A stretch of 64,000 nucleotides of DNA from Gymnodinialimonas sp. 57CJ19 (GCF_038396845.1 NZ_CP151587.1:2516001-2580000); one strand, 5' to 3'; counted from the stretch's first letter, positions 36,888 through 46,002 are shown. Numbers and translations: made by a program. The notes: generated by a model not told the origin, from the sequence alone.

Positions 36888-38374
36888 TGCGGGTCTTTCA
36901 GAAGGGCGTTGAAGGCGGTGGAAAGGGAGGCGGAAGCGGAGGCGCGACGTTCAAGTCGTGCATGAAGATCGCTTTCTATGTCGTTGATTTTGTTTTGGTA
37001 GGTCGCGAATGCCGCGTCCAGCGCAGCAGGTGCGGGCCCGCCAGTCCGATCGCGCCGCGCAACAAAGCTCCGGGCGTCTACAGCGGCGCGGAATGCGGCC
37101 TCATCCAAGGTTGAGGCAGAGCCGATGGCGCTCTCGTAAGCCTGCGAGAAGGCGGTGTAACCGCCGCCGAGGGGCTGGTCTGCGGCGATGACCGCCTTGG
37201 CGGTTTTTGCGGCGATGTCATGGGCCTGGCGGAAGGTCAGCCCCTCTTCTCGCACCAAGGTATCGGCCAGCTCTGTGATGGTGATACAGGCCGCATCGGT
37301 GGTACGGGCCACGCGGTCGGCGTTGATTGAACAGGCAGGCAGGAATGCCGTCAACAGGTCCAACACACGGCCCGCATGATCGAAGGCACTGTATCCGGCT
37401 TGCTGCACCTCACCTTCGCTATCGTTCATGTCGGTAAACGGGGTGTTGTGCATCGTATTTACGATTGTATCGCACCGGCCTGCGGCGACAGAGGCAAGGT
37501 GGCGCATATGTTCAATCGGCACGGGATTGCGCTTTTGCGGCATGATCGAGCTGATCTGCACAAGGCTACGCGGCACATGCAACTGCCCCACCTCAAACGC
37601 CGTCCAGAACGCCATATCCTGCACCACACGGCCCAGATGGATCATCGCCAGCTTCAACGCAGAGTAGAGGCCGGTGACGTAATCCACCCCCGCGATACAA
37701 CCGTAAGAGTTCACTCTAACCGCCTGAAATCCAAGCAATTCCGCCATACGCTCTCGATCGATCGGGAAGCCGGATGTGGTGATCGCGGCGGCCCCCATGG
37801 GGCTGTGGTCGACATGGAGGATTGCGGCCTCTAGCCGCTTTGCGTCGGCCAGAAGAACCTCGATCACGGCCGAAAGGTAATGGCCAAAGGTGGAAGGTTG
37901 TGCCGGTTGGCCATGGGTATAGGCGACAATCAGCGTGTCACGCTCAGATTTTGCTTTATTCACAAGGGCTTGCGCGAGAGTATTCATGCGCGAAAGGGCA
38001 TCTTCCGCACGGTCGCGAAGGACCATTTTGAACATGGTGTGATCCATGTCGTTGCGTGATCGCGCCGTGTGCAATGCGCCACCCAAATCGCCAAGGCGCG
38101 CGCGCAGTTCCGATTCCACGAGGAAGAACCAATCCTCGTATTCTCCGGTGTATTCAACGGCTTGCCGGTCGACGTTCTTCTCAATATCAGCCAGCGCCTC
38201 GGCGATGGCTTCGCCATCTTCTCGCAGCAAAATCCCCGTCTCCACCAGCATCACCAGATGCGCTTGGTTGATCGCATCCATGGGGGAGGCGAAGTGGGTT
38301 TTTACCCCCTCGAACAGGGGCGCAAGGACCGTGTCGCGATAGGTGGGATCGGGGAAAGTTGTGGTGTCGGTCAT
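36884..38374 (-). CDS. Argininosuccinate-lyase-family enzyme in an ABC importer operon
   Basis: A 496-residue member of the fumarase/aspartase superfamily. Class motifs are present: GALHTARSRNDMDHTMFK (compare HTGRSRND of ArgH), HGQPAQPSTFGHYL with the catalytic His (compare HTQ/HLQPAQP), and the flexible loop SSIMPQKRNPVPIEH with the catalytic Ser. It is longer than housekeeping ArgH and its context is a sugar-type ABC operon, so it more likely cleaves or forms an N-substituted aspartate with release of fumarate, as EDDS lyase does. It overlaps the permease stop and the ATPase start (both ATGA). Confidence 0.8.
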   Translation of the reverse strand: MTDTTTFPDPTYRDTVLAPLFEGVKTHFASPMDAINQAHLVMLVETGILLREDGEAIAEALADIEKNVDRQAVEYTGEYEDWFFLVESELRARLGDLGGALHTARSRNDMDHTMFKMVLRDRAEDALSRMNTLAQALVNKAKSERDTLIVAYTHGQPAQPSTFGHYLSAVIEVLLADAKRLEAAILHVDHSPMGAAAITTSGFPIDRERMAELLGFQAVRVNSYGCIAGVDYVTGLYSALKLAMIHLGRVVQDMAFWTAFEVGQLHVPRSLVQISSIMPQKRNPVPIEHMRHLASVAAGRCDTIVNTMHNTPFTDMNDSEGEVQQAGYSAFDHAGRVLDLLTAFLPACSINADRVARTTDAACITITELADTLVREEGLTFRQAHDIAAKTAKAVIAADQPLGGGYTAFSQAYESAIGSASTLDEAAFRAAVDARSFVARRDRTGGPAPAALDAAFATYQNKINDIESDLHARLERRASASASLSTAFNALLKDPQ

Positions 38375-39258
38375 CCTTTCAACCCCGCCATGACAACGCC
38401 GCGAATGATGAAGCGTTGGAAGATCAGGAAGAAGACCAGCGTGGGCAAGGTCGAGATTGCGGCGCCGGTCATGATCAACTCCCACGCCACGTCCGCCTCA
38501 TCGCCGAAGGACGACAGGCCCACGGGTAGCGTATAGAGGTCGGGCGAGGTGGTGACGATCAAGGGCCAAAGGAAGGCGGTCCAATTGCCAAGGAAGATGA
38601 AAATCGCCAGCGCTGCCAATGCCGGGCGTACCATGGGCATGGCGACCTGCCACCAGATCTGGAACTCGTTCAGCCCGTCGATCCGTGCGGCCTCCAGGAA
38701 GTCGTCAGGCACCGTCTCAAAGAACTGTTTCATCAGGAACACGCCGAAGGCGGTCATCAGGCCGGGGAACATGATGCCCCAGTAGGTATCCAGCCAGCCA
38801 AGCGATTGGCTCATCATGTACCAGGGGATCACCAGCATCTCGGTTGGGATCATCAGGGTCGAGAGGATCGCGATGAAGACGATATAGCGGCCCCGGAATT
38901 TGAATTTGCAAAGGGTGTAGCCCACGAGGCTATCGAAGAAGAGCGCGGAAATGGTGGTGATTGCGGCGATAACGGTCGAGTTGATGAACCACCCAAAGAA
39001 GCGACCGTCCGCCAATACATAGGTGTAGTTCTCCAGCGTTGGCTCCTCGGGGATCAGGCCGATCTCATAGACCTCCCACGGCCATTTCATCGAAGTCGAG
39101 ATCATGTATGCCAAGGGCATCACCATCAGGATGCCGCCGCCAAATAGCAAAACCCAGCGGATGAACTGCGCCGTATTGCGCCGTTTGGGCGGCGTGGGCG
39201 CCTTCAACAGGGCCTCGGAGGAGGCGCGGATTGTCAGGTCGTCGGTGGTGGTAGTCAT
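38371..39258 (-). CDS. ABC transporter permease (CUT1, MalG-like)
   Basis: Membrane subunit of 295 residues with about six helices. The EAA loop FLEAARIDGLNEFQIWWQVAMP lies near residue 195 and the N-terminal helix WVLLFGGGILMVMPLAYMI follows a short cytosolic tail. It forms a heterodimer with the permease encoded just upstream. It overlaps the downstream lyase gene by ATGA. The transported compound is unknown. Confidence 0.9.
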   Translation of the reverse strand: MTTTTDDLTIRASSEALLKAPTPPKRRNTAQFIRWVLLFGGGILMVMPLAYMISTSMKWPWEVYEIGLIPEEPTLENYTYVLADGRFFGWFINSTVIAAITTISALFFDSLVGYTLCKFKFRGRYIVFIAILSTLMIPTEMLVIPWYMMSQSLGWLDTYWGIMFPGLMTAFGVFLMKQFFETVPDDFLEAARIDGLNEFQIWWQVAMPMVRPALAALAIFIFLGNWTAFLWPLIVTTSPDLYTLPVGLSSFGDEADVAWELIMTGAAISTLPTLVFFLIFQRFIIRGVVMAGLKG

Positions 39259-39261
39259 GGA

Positions 39262-40212
39262 TTAACGATCTTTCAAAAGGCGCAGTTGGATCAGGCTGAC
39301 CACCAGCAAGATCACGAAGAGGACAACGGTCTGTGCCGCCGCATAGCCCATGTCGAAGCTGTCAAAGGCGGTTTGATAAATCATCAACACCAGCGGCTTG
39401 GTGGCGTTCAACGGCCCGCCAGGATTGGCGGTGGTCATGTTGAAGACGTGGTCGAAGATCCGCAGGAAGCCGATGGAGGACAGGACAACCACGAACACAA
39501 TCGTGGGGCGCAGCAGCGGCAGGGTGATTTCCCAAAGCACCGTCCAGGTCGACACACCGTCGATCTTGGCTGCCTCGTAGAAAGATCGTGGTATGGCGCG
39601 AAGGCCGGCCATGAAGATGATGATCTGAAACCCAAGGCCGGCCCAGATGGCGGGCGCAAGGATCGAGGGCAGGGCGTTCGTGGTGCTGTCGAGGAAGTCG
39701 ATCTGTGGGATGCCTATGGTCGCCAAAGCGTTGTTGAACAGGCCGATGGGCACATCTTGGTAGAACCAGCGCCAAACCCAGGCCATGGCCACGGCCGAGG
39801 TCATGAAAGGCACGAAGTACAGCGCCCGAATGGTGCCATGCATGAAGCGCACCTGGTCCAGATGATATGCCACGATAAAGGCCAGCACGAGGCTGATCGG
39901 CGTCCCCAATAGCAGATACATGAAGGTGTTGCGGAAGACCTGCCAAAACACCGGGTCGCTAAACAGTACCTGGTAGTTATCAAGCCCTGCCCATGTACGC
40001 TCGCCCAGAAGGTTCCATTCCTGAAACGACAAGACCATCGCGTTGGCCGTCGGGTAGAAGCGGATCACCACGTAGAAAAGGACCGGGATCGCCAGAAATG
40101 CCCACGCCCAGATCGTGCGTTTTTGGGTGATGGTCAGCCCGCCAAATGCTGGCGCGGGCTCGGCGGTGGCAGTCGCGCTGTTTGGGGCGTCGGAGGACGG
40201 ATTTCGCGCCAT
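39262..40212 (-). CDS. ABC transporter permease (CUT1, MalF-like)
   Basis: Membrane subunit of 316 residues. The first helix AWAFLAIPVLFYVVIRFYPTA and the EAA loop FYEAAKIDGVSTWTVLWEITLP (near residue 218) are typical of UgpA/MalF-type permeases. It is spaced three bases from the second permease. It follows the binding-protein gene after an intercistronic hairpin, so expression is probably lower than that of the receptor. Confidence 0.9.
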   Translation of the reverse strand: MARNPSSDAPNSATATAEPAPAFGGLTITQKRTIWAWAFLAIPVLFYVVIRFYPTANAMVLSFQEWNLLGERTWAGLDNYQVLFSDPVFWQVFRNTFMYLLLGTPISLVLAFIVAYHLDQVRFMHGTIRALYFVPFMTSAVAMAWVWRWFYQDVPIGLFNNALATIGIPQIDFLDSTTNALPSILAPAIWAGLGFQIIIFMAGLRAIPRSFYEAAKIDGVSTWTVLWEITLPLLRPTIVFVVVLSSIGFLRIFDHVFNMTTANPGGPLNATKPLVLMIYQTAFDSFDMGYAAAQTVVLFVILLVVSLIQLRLLKDR

Positions 40213-40257
40213 ATAGGGGCCTCGGGAGGAAGTTTTTTGCAGGAGAGGGTGGTGGAT

Positions 40258-40286
40258 GGCACCGGGCGACAGACGCGCCCGGTGCC
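40258..40286 (-). terminator. Intercistronic hairpin after the binding-protein gene
   Basis: Perfect 11-bp arms GGCACCGGGCG (40258-40268) and CGCCCGGTGCC (40276-40286) with a 7-base loop, between the binding-protein stop and the first permease. It mirrors the ugpB-ugpA hairpin and probably stabilises the upstream message. Confidence 0.65.
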
Positions 40287-40303
40287 TTTGTCAATTGGGC
40301 GGA

Positions 40304-41566
40304 TTACTCTCCGTGGAAGTCATCCAGGATCGCTTGTTCGGCCTCTGCAGCGATGGTCAGGCTTTCGCCGGGGTCCATGTCTTGCAGCTGCACCCGCTCG
40401 ACCATGTCCACAAGGACTTGGCGTTGTGCGGATTCGTCGGCGAAGATCGTGGTGTGGGCGTATTCCAAGCCGCGGATGAAGGGGCCAAACACCGGATCAT
40501 TGGCGTTCTCATCGGTCATGCCCACGGCCGAGCGGGCAGGCAATTCGCCAACCGTTTCAAGCCAGATCTCCATCGCCTCGGGCGACGTGATGTATTCCAT
40601 GAACAGCACAGAGGCGTCGTATTCCGGGCCTTCCGCCGACGAGGTGATCGCGTTCACCCAATAGGAGGAATAGTTCGACCGCACACCTTCTTCATTGGCG
40701 GGCAGCTCGGTCACACCCCACCGCAGACCGCGTTCGCCTTCCAGCGCACCGATGCGGAAAGACCCGTCGATGTGGAATGCTGCACGGCCCGACCGGAAGG
40801 CGGCCTGAGGCTCGTCCATGAAGCCCGACTGGGTGACGCCCTGCTCCTCCAGCCCAAGGTAGAAATCAAGCGCGGCGCGCCCGGCCTCGGTGTCGTAGTT
40901 CACGTTGCGATAGCCGTCGGTGTAGGGCTCGCCGCCCATTTGACGGATCAGAACTTCGCGGAACCAATGGTGGTCCTGGGCGGTCATGCCGGTGGTGAAA
41001 CCCACTTGCGTGATGTTGCCCGCGCCATCGCGCTCGGTGGTCGCGGCGGCGGCGGCGACGAGTTCTTCCAGCGTGGTGGGAACGTCGACACCGGCGGCTT
41101 CCAGAAGGCGTTCGTTATAGAACAACGCAAGCGAGCGAACGGCGGTGGGCAGGGCGAAATATTGACCGTCACGCTCCATCGCCTGGACCATGGGGAAGAA
41201 CTCTGCCTCCACCATCTCGGGCGAGAATGTATCGGTGGGAAGGGGCTGGATCAGGCCCGCATCAATATAATCGTTAAGCCAGCCGTAGAAGAGCTGCACT
41301 ACATCCGGACCTTCGCCCGATGGCACCGCCACGGCAGTGCGGGTGCGGTAATCGGCGTAGGGGAAATGGGTCATCTCGACGTTGATATTGGGGTTCGCCG
41401 CTTCAAAGTTCTCGATCAGTTGATCCATCGCCGTGACGCGGGCTTCAAAGAAATACTGCCAGTATTCGATAGTGACTTGTTCTTGAGCCGTCGCGGCCCC
41501 TGCGGCCGTCAATGCGGCGGCGGAGGTGGCAAGAACGGCAAGCGTGTTCCGGGTTTTGCGAAGCAT
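40304..41566 (-). CDS. ABC transporter substrate-binding protein (CUT1 family)
   Basis: Periplasmic receptor of 420 residues. The signal peptide MLRKTRNTLAVLATSAAALTA ends near residue 27 (ATAQ). The mature part begins VTIEYWQYFFEARVTAMDQL and shows sugar-receptor features such as LFYNERLLEAAGV and FRSGRAAFHIDGSF. AGGGAGAG precedes the ATG at 41566; the frame is open further upstream but without a start context. It is the first gene of the importer-lyase operon and is divergent from the ROK regulator. Ligand unknown; the domain type favours a glycoside or polyol-like compound. Confidence 0.9.
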   Translation of the reverse strand: MLRKTRNTLAVLATSAAALTAAGAATAQEQVTIEYWQYFFEARVTAMDQLIENFEAANPNINVEMTHFPYADYRTRTAVAVPSGEGPDVVQLFYGWLNDYIDAGLIQPLPTDTFSPEMVEAEFFPMVQAMERDGQYFALPTAVRSLALFYNERLLEAAGVDVPTTLEELVAAAAATTERDGAGNITQVGFTTGMTAQDHHWFREVLIRQMGGEPYTDGYRNVNYDTEAGRAALDFYLGLEEQGVTQSGFMDEPQAAFRSGRAAFHIDGSFRIGALEGERGLRWGVTELPANEEGVRSNYSSYWVNAITSSAEGPEYDASVLFMEYITSPEAMEIWLETVGELPARSAVGMTDENANDPVFGPFIRGLEYAHTTIFADESAQRQVLVDMVERVQLQDMDPGESLTIAAEAEQAILDDFHGE

Positions 41567-41649
41567 TGGAAACTCTCCCTGAGTGGCTGGTCTGGTCAGA
41601 GGCCCGACATCTGCGGACGGTGCCATTGAGAGAACGCTAGCGCAGGGGC

Positions 41650-41676
41650 GTTGAGTTATCAAGTGAGTTGAGTTAT
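41650..41676 (+). promoter_or_regulatory. Direct repeat in the importer/ROK divergent promoter
   Basis: GTTGAGTTAT occurs at 41650-41659 and again at 41667-41676, a 17-base period, just ahead of the ROK start and about 85 bases upstream of the binding-protein start. It may be a tandem operator for the ROK regulator. Confidence 0.4.
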
Positions 41677-41685
41677 TCGATTCCC

Positions 41686-42855
41686 ATGGCTTCCCATCTT
41701 TCTCCTCCCGGCTCCAATGCCGAACGCAGCAGGACCTACAATCGCGGGCTCGTGCTTGGCCATTTGCACCGTGAAGGTGAGGCAGGGCGGGCGGAAATTG
41801 CCCGCGCATCGGGTCTAAGCATTCAGGCCGTAAGCAATATCATCGCCGATTTACTCGACGAGGGATGGGTGGCGGAAACCGGCAAACGCGCGGGTCAGCG
41901 CGGCCTTCCTGCGGTTACTTATGCGATCCGCTGCGGGGCCCACACGGCCTTGGGGGTAGAGATTCGCCCCGACGCCGTCTTGGCCGCGTGGATTGATCTG
42001 GGCGGGCCGGTTTTGCACAAGGAACGCATCGCCTTGCCATCGGCACGGCCCGAAGATGTGCTGCCCGTAATCGCCGGCCTGCCGTCGTTGGGGGAAGTGG
42101 CCGGAGTGGACCACAAGACGGTGATTGGCGCGGGCGTCGTGATGCCCGGCCCCGTGGGGCAAACCGGCCTGTCAGACCGCGCCACGCAATTGCCCGGCTG
42201 GGGAAAGATCGCGGCAGGCCCGGTGCTGGCCGATGCCCTTGGGGTGGCGATCAAGCTGGAAAACGACGCCAATTCCGCGGCGATGGCCGAGCGTATTTTG
42301 GGCGCGGCGCAAGGGTATAACACCTTCGCTTGTCTCTACTTCGGCACTGGCCTTGGCCTTGGGATCGTAGATGGCGGTAAGGTTTATGAAGGCACCTTCG
42401 GCAACGCCGGAGAGATTGGCCACATCCCCGTCTTTTCCGACGGAGGCCGCTTTCCGTTGGAGGCGCTGGTCAGCCGCGTTTCGCTGGTGCGTGCCTTGGC
42501 GAGCGATGGTATTCGCGCCACCACCGTTGATGACCTGGCAGCGCAATTTGAGCGCCGTCCCAAGGCGTTGGAGGCTTGGTTGGACACCGCCGTCGCCGGG
42601 TTGGGTCAGGCGGTGCATTTGCTGGAAAACATGCTGGACCCCGAAACGATCGTGATAACCGGCGCCTTGCCCGCCACGCTGCTGGAGGAACTGGTGGCAC
42701 GTGTGGAGCTGCCGGATCTGTCCGTCTCAAACCGTGCCGACCGCGTTGGCCCGCGCCTTGTGGCGGGGCAGGCGGGGCGCATGGCCGCGACCCTTGGGGC
42801 GGCGGCTCTGGTTGTGAATTCTGCTCTTTCCCCGCGTCTTGTGGACGCTCAATAG
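41686..42855 (+). CDS. ROK-family transcriptional regulator
   Basis: A 389-residue NagC/XylR-type regulator. The N-terminal winged helix (AEIARASGLSIQAVSNIIADLLDEG) is followed by a sugar-kinase-like ROK domain (GAGVVMPGPVGQ, KLENDANSAAMAE, YFGTGLGLGIVDGG, GNAGEIGHIPV). The usual GHxxxxxxGxxCxCGxxGCLE zinc motif is degraded: GHIPVFSDGG has no cysteines, so it is not a typical zinc-containing member. It probably senses the imported compound and controls both arms. The ATG at 41686 is preferred to a TTG at 41668. Confidence 0.87.
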   Translation: MASHLSPPGSNAERSRTYNRGLVLGHLHREGEAGRAEIARASGLSIQAVSNIIADLLDEGWVAETGKRAGQRGLPAVTYAIRCGAHTALGVEIRPDAVLAAWIDLGGPVLHKERIALPSARPEDVLPVIAGLPSLGEVAGVDHKTVIGAGVVMPGPVGQTGLSDRATQLPGWGKIAAGPVLADALGVAIKLENDANSAAMAERILGAAQGYNTFACLYFGTGLGLGIVDGGKVYEGTFGNAGEIGHIPVFSDGGRFPLEALVSRVSLVRALASDGIRATTVDDLAAQFERRPKALEAWLDTAVAGLGQAVHLLENMLDPETIVITGALPATLLEELVARVELPDLSVSNRADRVGPRLVAGQAGRMAATLGAAALVVNSALSPRLVDAQ

Positions 42856-42867
42856 GACCATCTTCCC

Positions 42868-45177
42868 ATGCCCAACACCACGCAATCCCGCATTCTGGCC
42901 GAGGCCAGCGCCCCCCTTATTGCCCGCGTTTGGCAGGCGATGGCGGGGCTGCGTTCTGTCGTGGGGGTCATGAATACCGGCGCCCATCCCGATGACGAGA
43001 CCAGCGCCATGTTGGCGGCGTTGTGGCTGCGCGACGGGGTGAACCTGTCTTACGCCTGCTCCACCCGTGGCGAAGGCGGGCAGAACGACATCGGCACCGA
43101 AGCGGGCCCCGACCTTGGCGCTTTGCGCACGGCCGAGATGGAGCGGGCCTGCGATGTTCTGGATATGGTGATGTATTGGCATGGGCAAACGCCCGATGAC
43201 ACGATCACCGATTTCCGATTCTCGAAGTCCGGCACAGAGACGATGGCAATTTGGGGCCGCGAAAGGCTGATGGCCCGCTTCGTAGAGATCGTGCGGACAG
43301 AGCGCCCCGATATCTTGTGCCCCACCTTTCTGGACATCCCCGGCCAACACGGCCACCACCGTGCCATGACCGAAGCCGCTCACGCGGTGATCGCGCTGGC
43401 CGCTGATCCGGCGTTTCCCTGCGATTTGCCGGTGTGGCAGGTCTCAAAACTGTATCTCCCGGCGTGGTCCGGCGCGGGCGGAGCCTACGATGACGAGGTG
43501 CCGCCGCCGCCTGCCACCTTGACGGTCGCGGCGAAGGGCAGCGATCCTGTCTTGGGCATGAGCTACGAGCGGATCGGCCAATGGTCGCGCCAATTTCACC
43601 GCACCCAAGGCATGGGCCGTTGGATTGCCGCCGGCCAGGAGCGCGACTGGCCCCTGCATCTGGCCTATTCGGCCGTTGGCGACGACACTGGCGCGGTGAC
43701 AGACAACCTGCCGCAAACGCTGGCAGATATCGGGCTGAGCGCGGCGCAGAAACGGATTGACGCGATGCTTGCGGCCTTCCCGGATTTCGCCGCCATGGCG
43801 CGGTTGGGGGCCGAGGCTTACGCCATGCTGGCCTCTGTCGAAGTAGCCGACGTGCATCGCCACCGCGTGAGCCGGAAACGCCAACAATTGGCGCGGCTCG
43901 TGCAGCTTGTGTCAGGCGTCAGCGTTCGCGCCACTCCCGCGCAGTCAGCCGTCGCGCCGGGCCACGATGTGGCGATCGAAACCGAGGTTGCCGCGGGCCG
44001 TGCCGAGGCTGTCGAAACCGCGCTTTTGCTTCCCGAGACGATGAGCGAGACACCGGACGGTGTGCATGTGAAGGCCGACGCCGCCCCTAGTGACCCTTAC
44101 CCCGACACCTACGACCCGCTTTCGCCGCGCGCCCCCGCGATGCAGGTGTCGGCCCACGTATTGGGCGTGGAGATTCCAATGCGCGTCGCGCTGGAGCAAC
44201 CGATCCTTGTGGTGCCCGATCCGCTGGCCAGCCTGTCGCGCACACGGGCCTTCTTGAATCTTTCGCAACCGGGCCGAGCAGTGCGCCTTTCCGTCGATGC
44301 GCCAGACGGCGCGTTCGATCTGCCGGACGGCTTTCAGCAGGCGTGGGGTGCCGATGGGGTAAGCATCACAGTACCCGACAACGCCGCGCCGGGCCTGCAT
44401 GAACTGCCGGTGCTGATTAACGGCATACCCGCCCACTCCGCGCGCGTGCTCGACCACGAACATATCGCGCCGGTGGTCAGCCATAGTCCGGCTGTGTTGA
44501 CCCTTCGGTTGGCCAACATTGCGCTGCCAAGAGGGCGCATCGCCTATATTGGCGCGGGCAATGACCGTATCGCCGATGCGCTGCGGGCCATTGGCGTCGA
44601 TATCACCGATCTGTCTGACGCCGATCTGGCACGGACAGACCCTTTTGAGGGTTTTGATACCGTGCTGGTGGGCGTATTCGCCTATCGCTTCCGTCCGGCG
44701 TTGGCCCCGGTTGTGGCGCGTCTGAACGCTTGGGTGCGTGATACTGGCGGCACGTTGGTCACGCTCTATCACCGGCCTTGGGACGATTGGGACCCTGCCA
44801 ACACGCCGCCCGCTCCGATTGAAATCGGGCAGCCGTCCCTGCGGTGGCGCATCACCGATGCAGCGGCGGCGGTCACGGTTATGCACCCCGATCACCCCGT
44901 TTTCACGGGCCCCAATCCTATCGGCCCCGACGATTGGGCGGGGTGGAAGAAGGAACGCGGGCTCTATTTCGCGAAATCTTGGTCCGACAGCTACACGCCG
45001 CTGTTGCGCATGGCCGACCCCGAGGAGCAGCCGCTGGATGGCGGCCTGTTGGTGGGGCAGATCGGACGCGGCTGCCATGCCCATGTGGCCCTGAACCTGC
45101 ACCACCAGTTAGAGCATCTGGTGCCGGGCGCGTACCGCTTGATGGCCAATATCCTTGACCTGCGCGGCACGTCCTAG
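42868..45177 (+). CDS. Large PIG-L-family deacetylase with C-terminal extension
   Basis: A 769-residue protein. Residues 30-260 are a PIG-L (LmbE-like) zinc deacetylase with AHPDDE at 39-44 and the third ligand region PGQHGHHRAMTEAA. Residues about 370-540 look like beta-rich modules, and about 555-769 resemble the glutamine-amidotransferase-like fold found on other long PIG-L proteins (RIAYIGAGNDRIADALRAIG, HPDHPVFTGPNPIGPDDW, ERGLYF). PIG-L enzymes remove acetyl from N-acetyl-amino sugars. No signal peptide is visible, so it should act in the cytosol on an imported substrate. It follows the ROK gene by 12 bases. Confidence 0.82.
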   Translation: MPNTTQSRILAEASAPLIARVWQAMAGLRSVVGVMNTGAHPDDETSAMLAALWLRDGVNLSYACSTRGEGGQNDIGTEAGPDLGALRTAEMERACDVLDMVMYWHGQTPDDTITDFRFSKSGTETMAIWGRERLMARFVEIVRTERPDILCPTFLDIPGQHGHHRAMTEAAHAVIALAADPAFPCDLPVWQVSKLYLPAWSGAGGAYDDEVPPPPATLTVAAKGSDPVLGMSYERIGQWSRQFHRTQGMGRWIAAGQERDWPLHLAYSAVGDDTGAVTDNLPQTLADIGLSAAQKRIDAMLAAFPDFAAMARLGAEAYAMLASVEVADVHRHRVSRKRQQLARLVQLVSGVSVRATPAQSAVAPGHDVAIETEVAAGRAEAVETALLLPETMSETPDGVHVKADAAPSDPYPDTYDPLSPRAPAMQVSAHVLGVEIPMRVALEQPILVVPDPLASLSRTRAFLNLSQPGRAVRLSVDAPDGAFDLPDGFQQAWGADGVSITVPDNAAPGLHELPVLINGIPAHSARVLDHEHIAPVVSHSPAVLTLRLANIALPRGRIAYIGAGNDRIADALRAIGVDITDLSDADLARTDPFEGFDTVLVGVFAYRFRPALAPVVARLNAWVRDTGGTLVTLYHRPWDDWDPANTPPAPIEIGQPSLRWRITDAAAAVTVMHPDHPVFTGPNPIGPDDWAGWKKERGLYFAKSWSDSYTPLLRMADPEEQPLDGGLLVGQIGRGCHAHVALNLHHQLEHLVPGAYRLMANILDLRGTS

Positions 45178-45186
45178 CCCCTGTCT

Positions 45187-45969
45187 TCAGCGTTGCCCCG
45201 TGAACTTCGGGTCGCGTTTATCCAGGAAGGCGGACACGCCTTCGGCATAGTCGGGATGTTCGCCGCACAGCTTCATCAGATCGGCCTCGAACTCCAAATG
45301 CGCGTCCAGCGAATTGGTTGCCGCCGCCGAGATCGCGTCCTTGGTGCGGGCGTAGCCAAATGTGGGCCCATGGGACAGCTTCTCGGCCAAGGCGCGGGCC
45401 TCATCCATCAGCGTGTCGTCGGGCAAGGCTTTCCAGATCAAGCCCCAATCGGCGGCCTGTGTGGCGCTGAGGGGCTCGGACGTCAGGGCCAGCCCCATGG
45501 CCCGCGCCCGCCCAAGGATCGAGGTCAAATGCCAGCTTCCGCCCGTGTCAGGGATCAAGCCAACCTTCGAGAATGATTGGATAAACTTCGCGCTTTCGCC
45601 TGCGAAAACGATATCACATGCCAGCGCCACACTGGACCCGGCCCCCGCCGCCACGCCATTCACGGCGCAGATCACGGGCATCTCCAGGGCTTGGATCTGG
45701 CGCACCAACGGCGCCCAGTAATTGCGCACCGTGGCGCCCAAATCAGGCGGCCCGTCCATCTTGCGTGGATCGCGGTCGCCCAGGTCTTGGCCCGCGCAGA
45801 AACCGCGGCCCGCGCCCGTCAACAGGACCGCGCGTTTACCCGCTGCGGCGACCAAAGCCTCGCGCAGGGCAAGGTGCATTTCGGTCGTGAAACTGTTGAG
45901 CCGGTCAGGCCGGTTCAAGGTAATTTCACACCATGTGTCGTGGTCGGTGACCAAAATGGGATCTGCCAT
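45187..45969 (-). CDS. Enoyl-CoA hydratase/isomerase (PaaG-like)
   Basis: Crotonase-fold protein of 260 residues. The oxyanion-hole motifs are GAGRGFCAGQDLGDRD and VNGVAAGAGSSVALACDIV, followed by GLIPDTGGSWHLTS. The GQDLGDR and GLIPDTGGSW forms are characteristic of PaaG, the ring 1,2-epoxyphenylacetyl-CoA isomerase, but no other paa genes are here; in this place it probably serves beta-oxidation of ring-cleavage products. The ATG at 45969 is chosen for family length. It converges on the PIG-L gene and follows the MarR gene on the same strand. Confidence 0.85.
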   Translation of the reverse strand: MADPILVTDHDTWCEITLNRPDRLNSFTTEMHLALREALVAAAGKRAVLLTGAGRGFCAGQDLGDRDPRKMDGPPDLGATVRNYWAPLVRQIQALEMPVICAVNGVAAGAGSSVALACDIVFAGESAKFIQSFSKVGLIPDTGGSWHLTSILGRARAMGLALTSEPLSATQAADWGLIWKALPDDTLMDEARALAEKLSHGPTFGYARTKDAISAAATNSLDAHLEFEADLMKLCGEHPDYAEGVSAFLDKRDPKFTGQR

Positions 45970-45992
45970 GGGGTCTCTTTCGTAAATGATTT

Positions 45993-46002
45993 GTATACTT
46001 AT
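45993..46002 (-). promoter_or_regulatory. Candidate operator ATAAGTATAC upstream of the PaaG-like gene
   Basis: Read on the minus strand, ATAAGTATAC lies 24 bases before the start codon, within GAT-N2-GTATAC-N2-ATC symmetry (45988-46003). The same ten bases occur at 59564-59573 before the FAD hydroxylase gene. AT-rich palindromes of this size suit a MarR-type protein. Confidence 0.4.

Noticed and set aside
36884..38374. Annotation as housekeeping argininosuccinate lyase (argH)
   Set aside because: The enzyme is longer than usual, varies in the substrate loops and sits within an ABC importer operon, so arginine biosynthesis is not supported, although the superfamily is certain.
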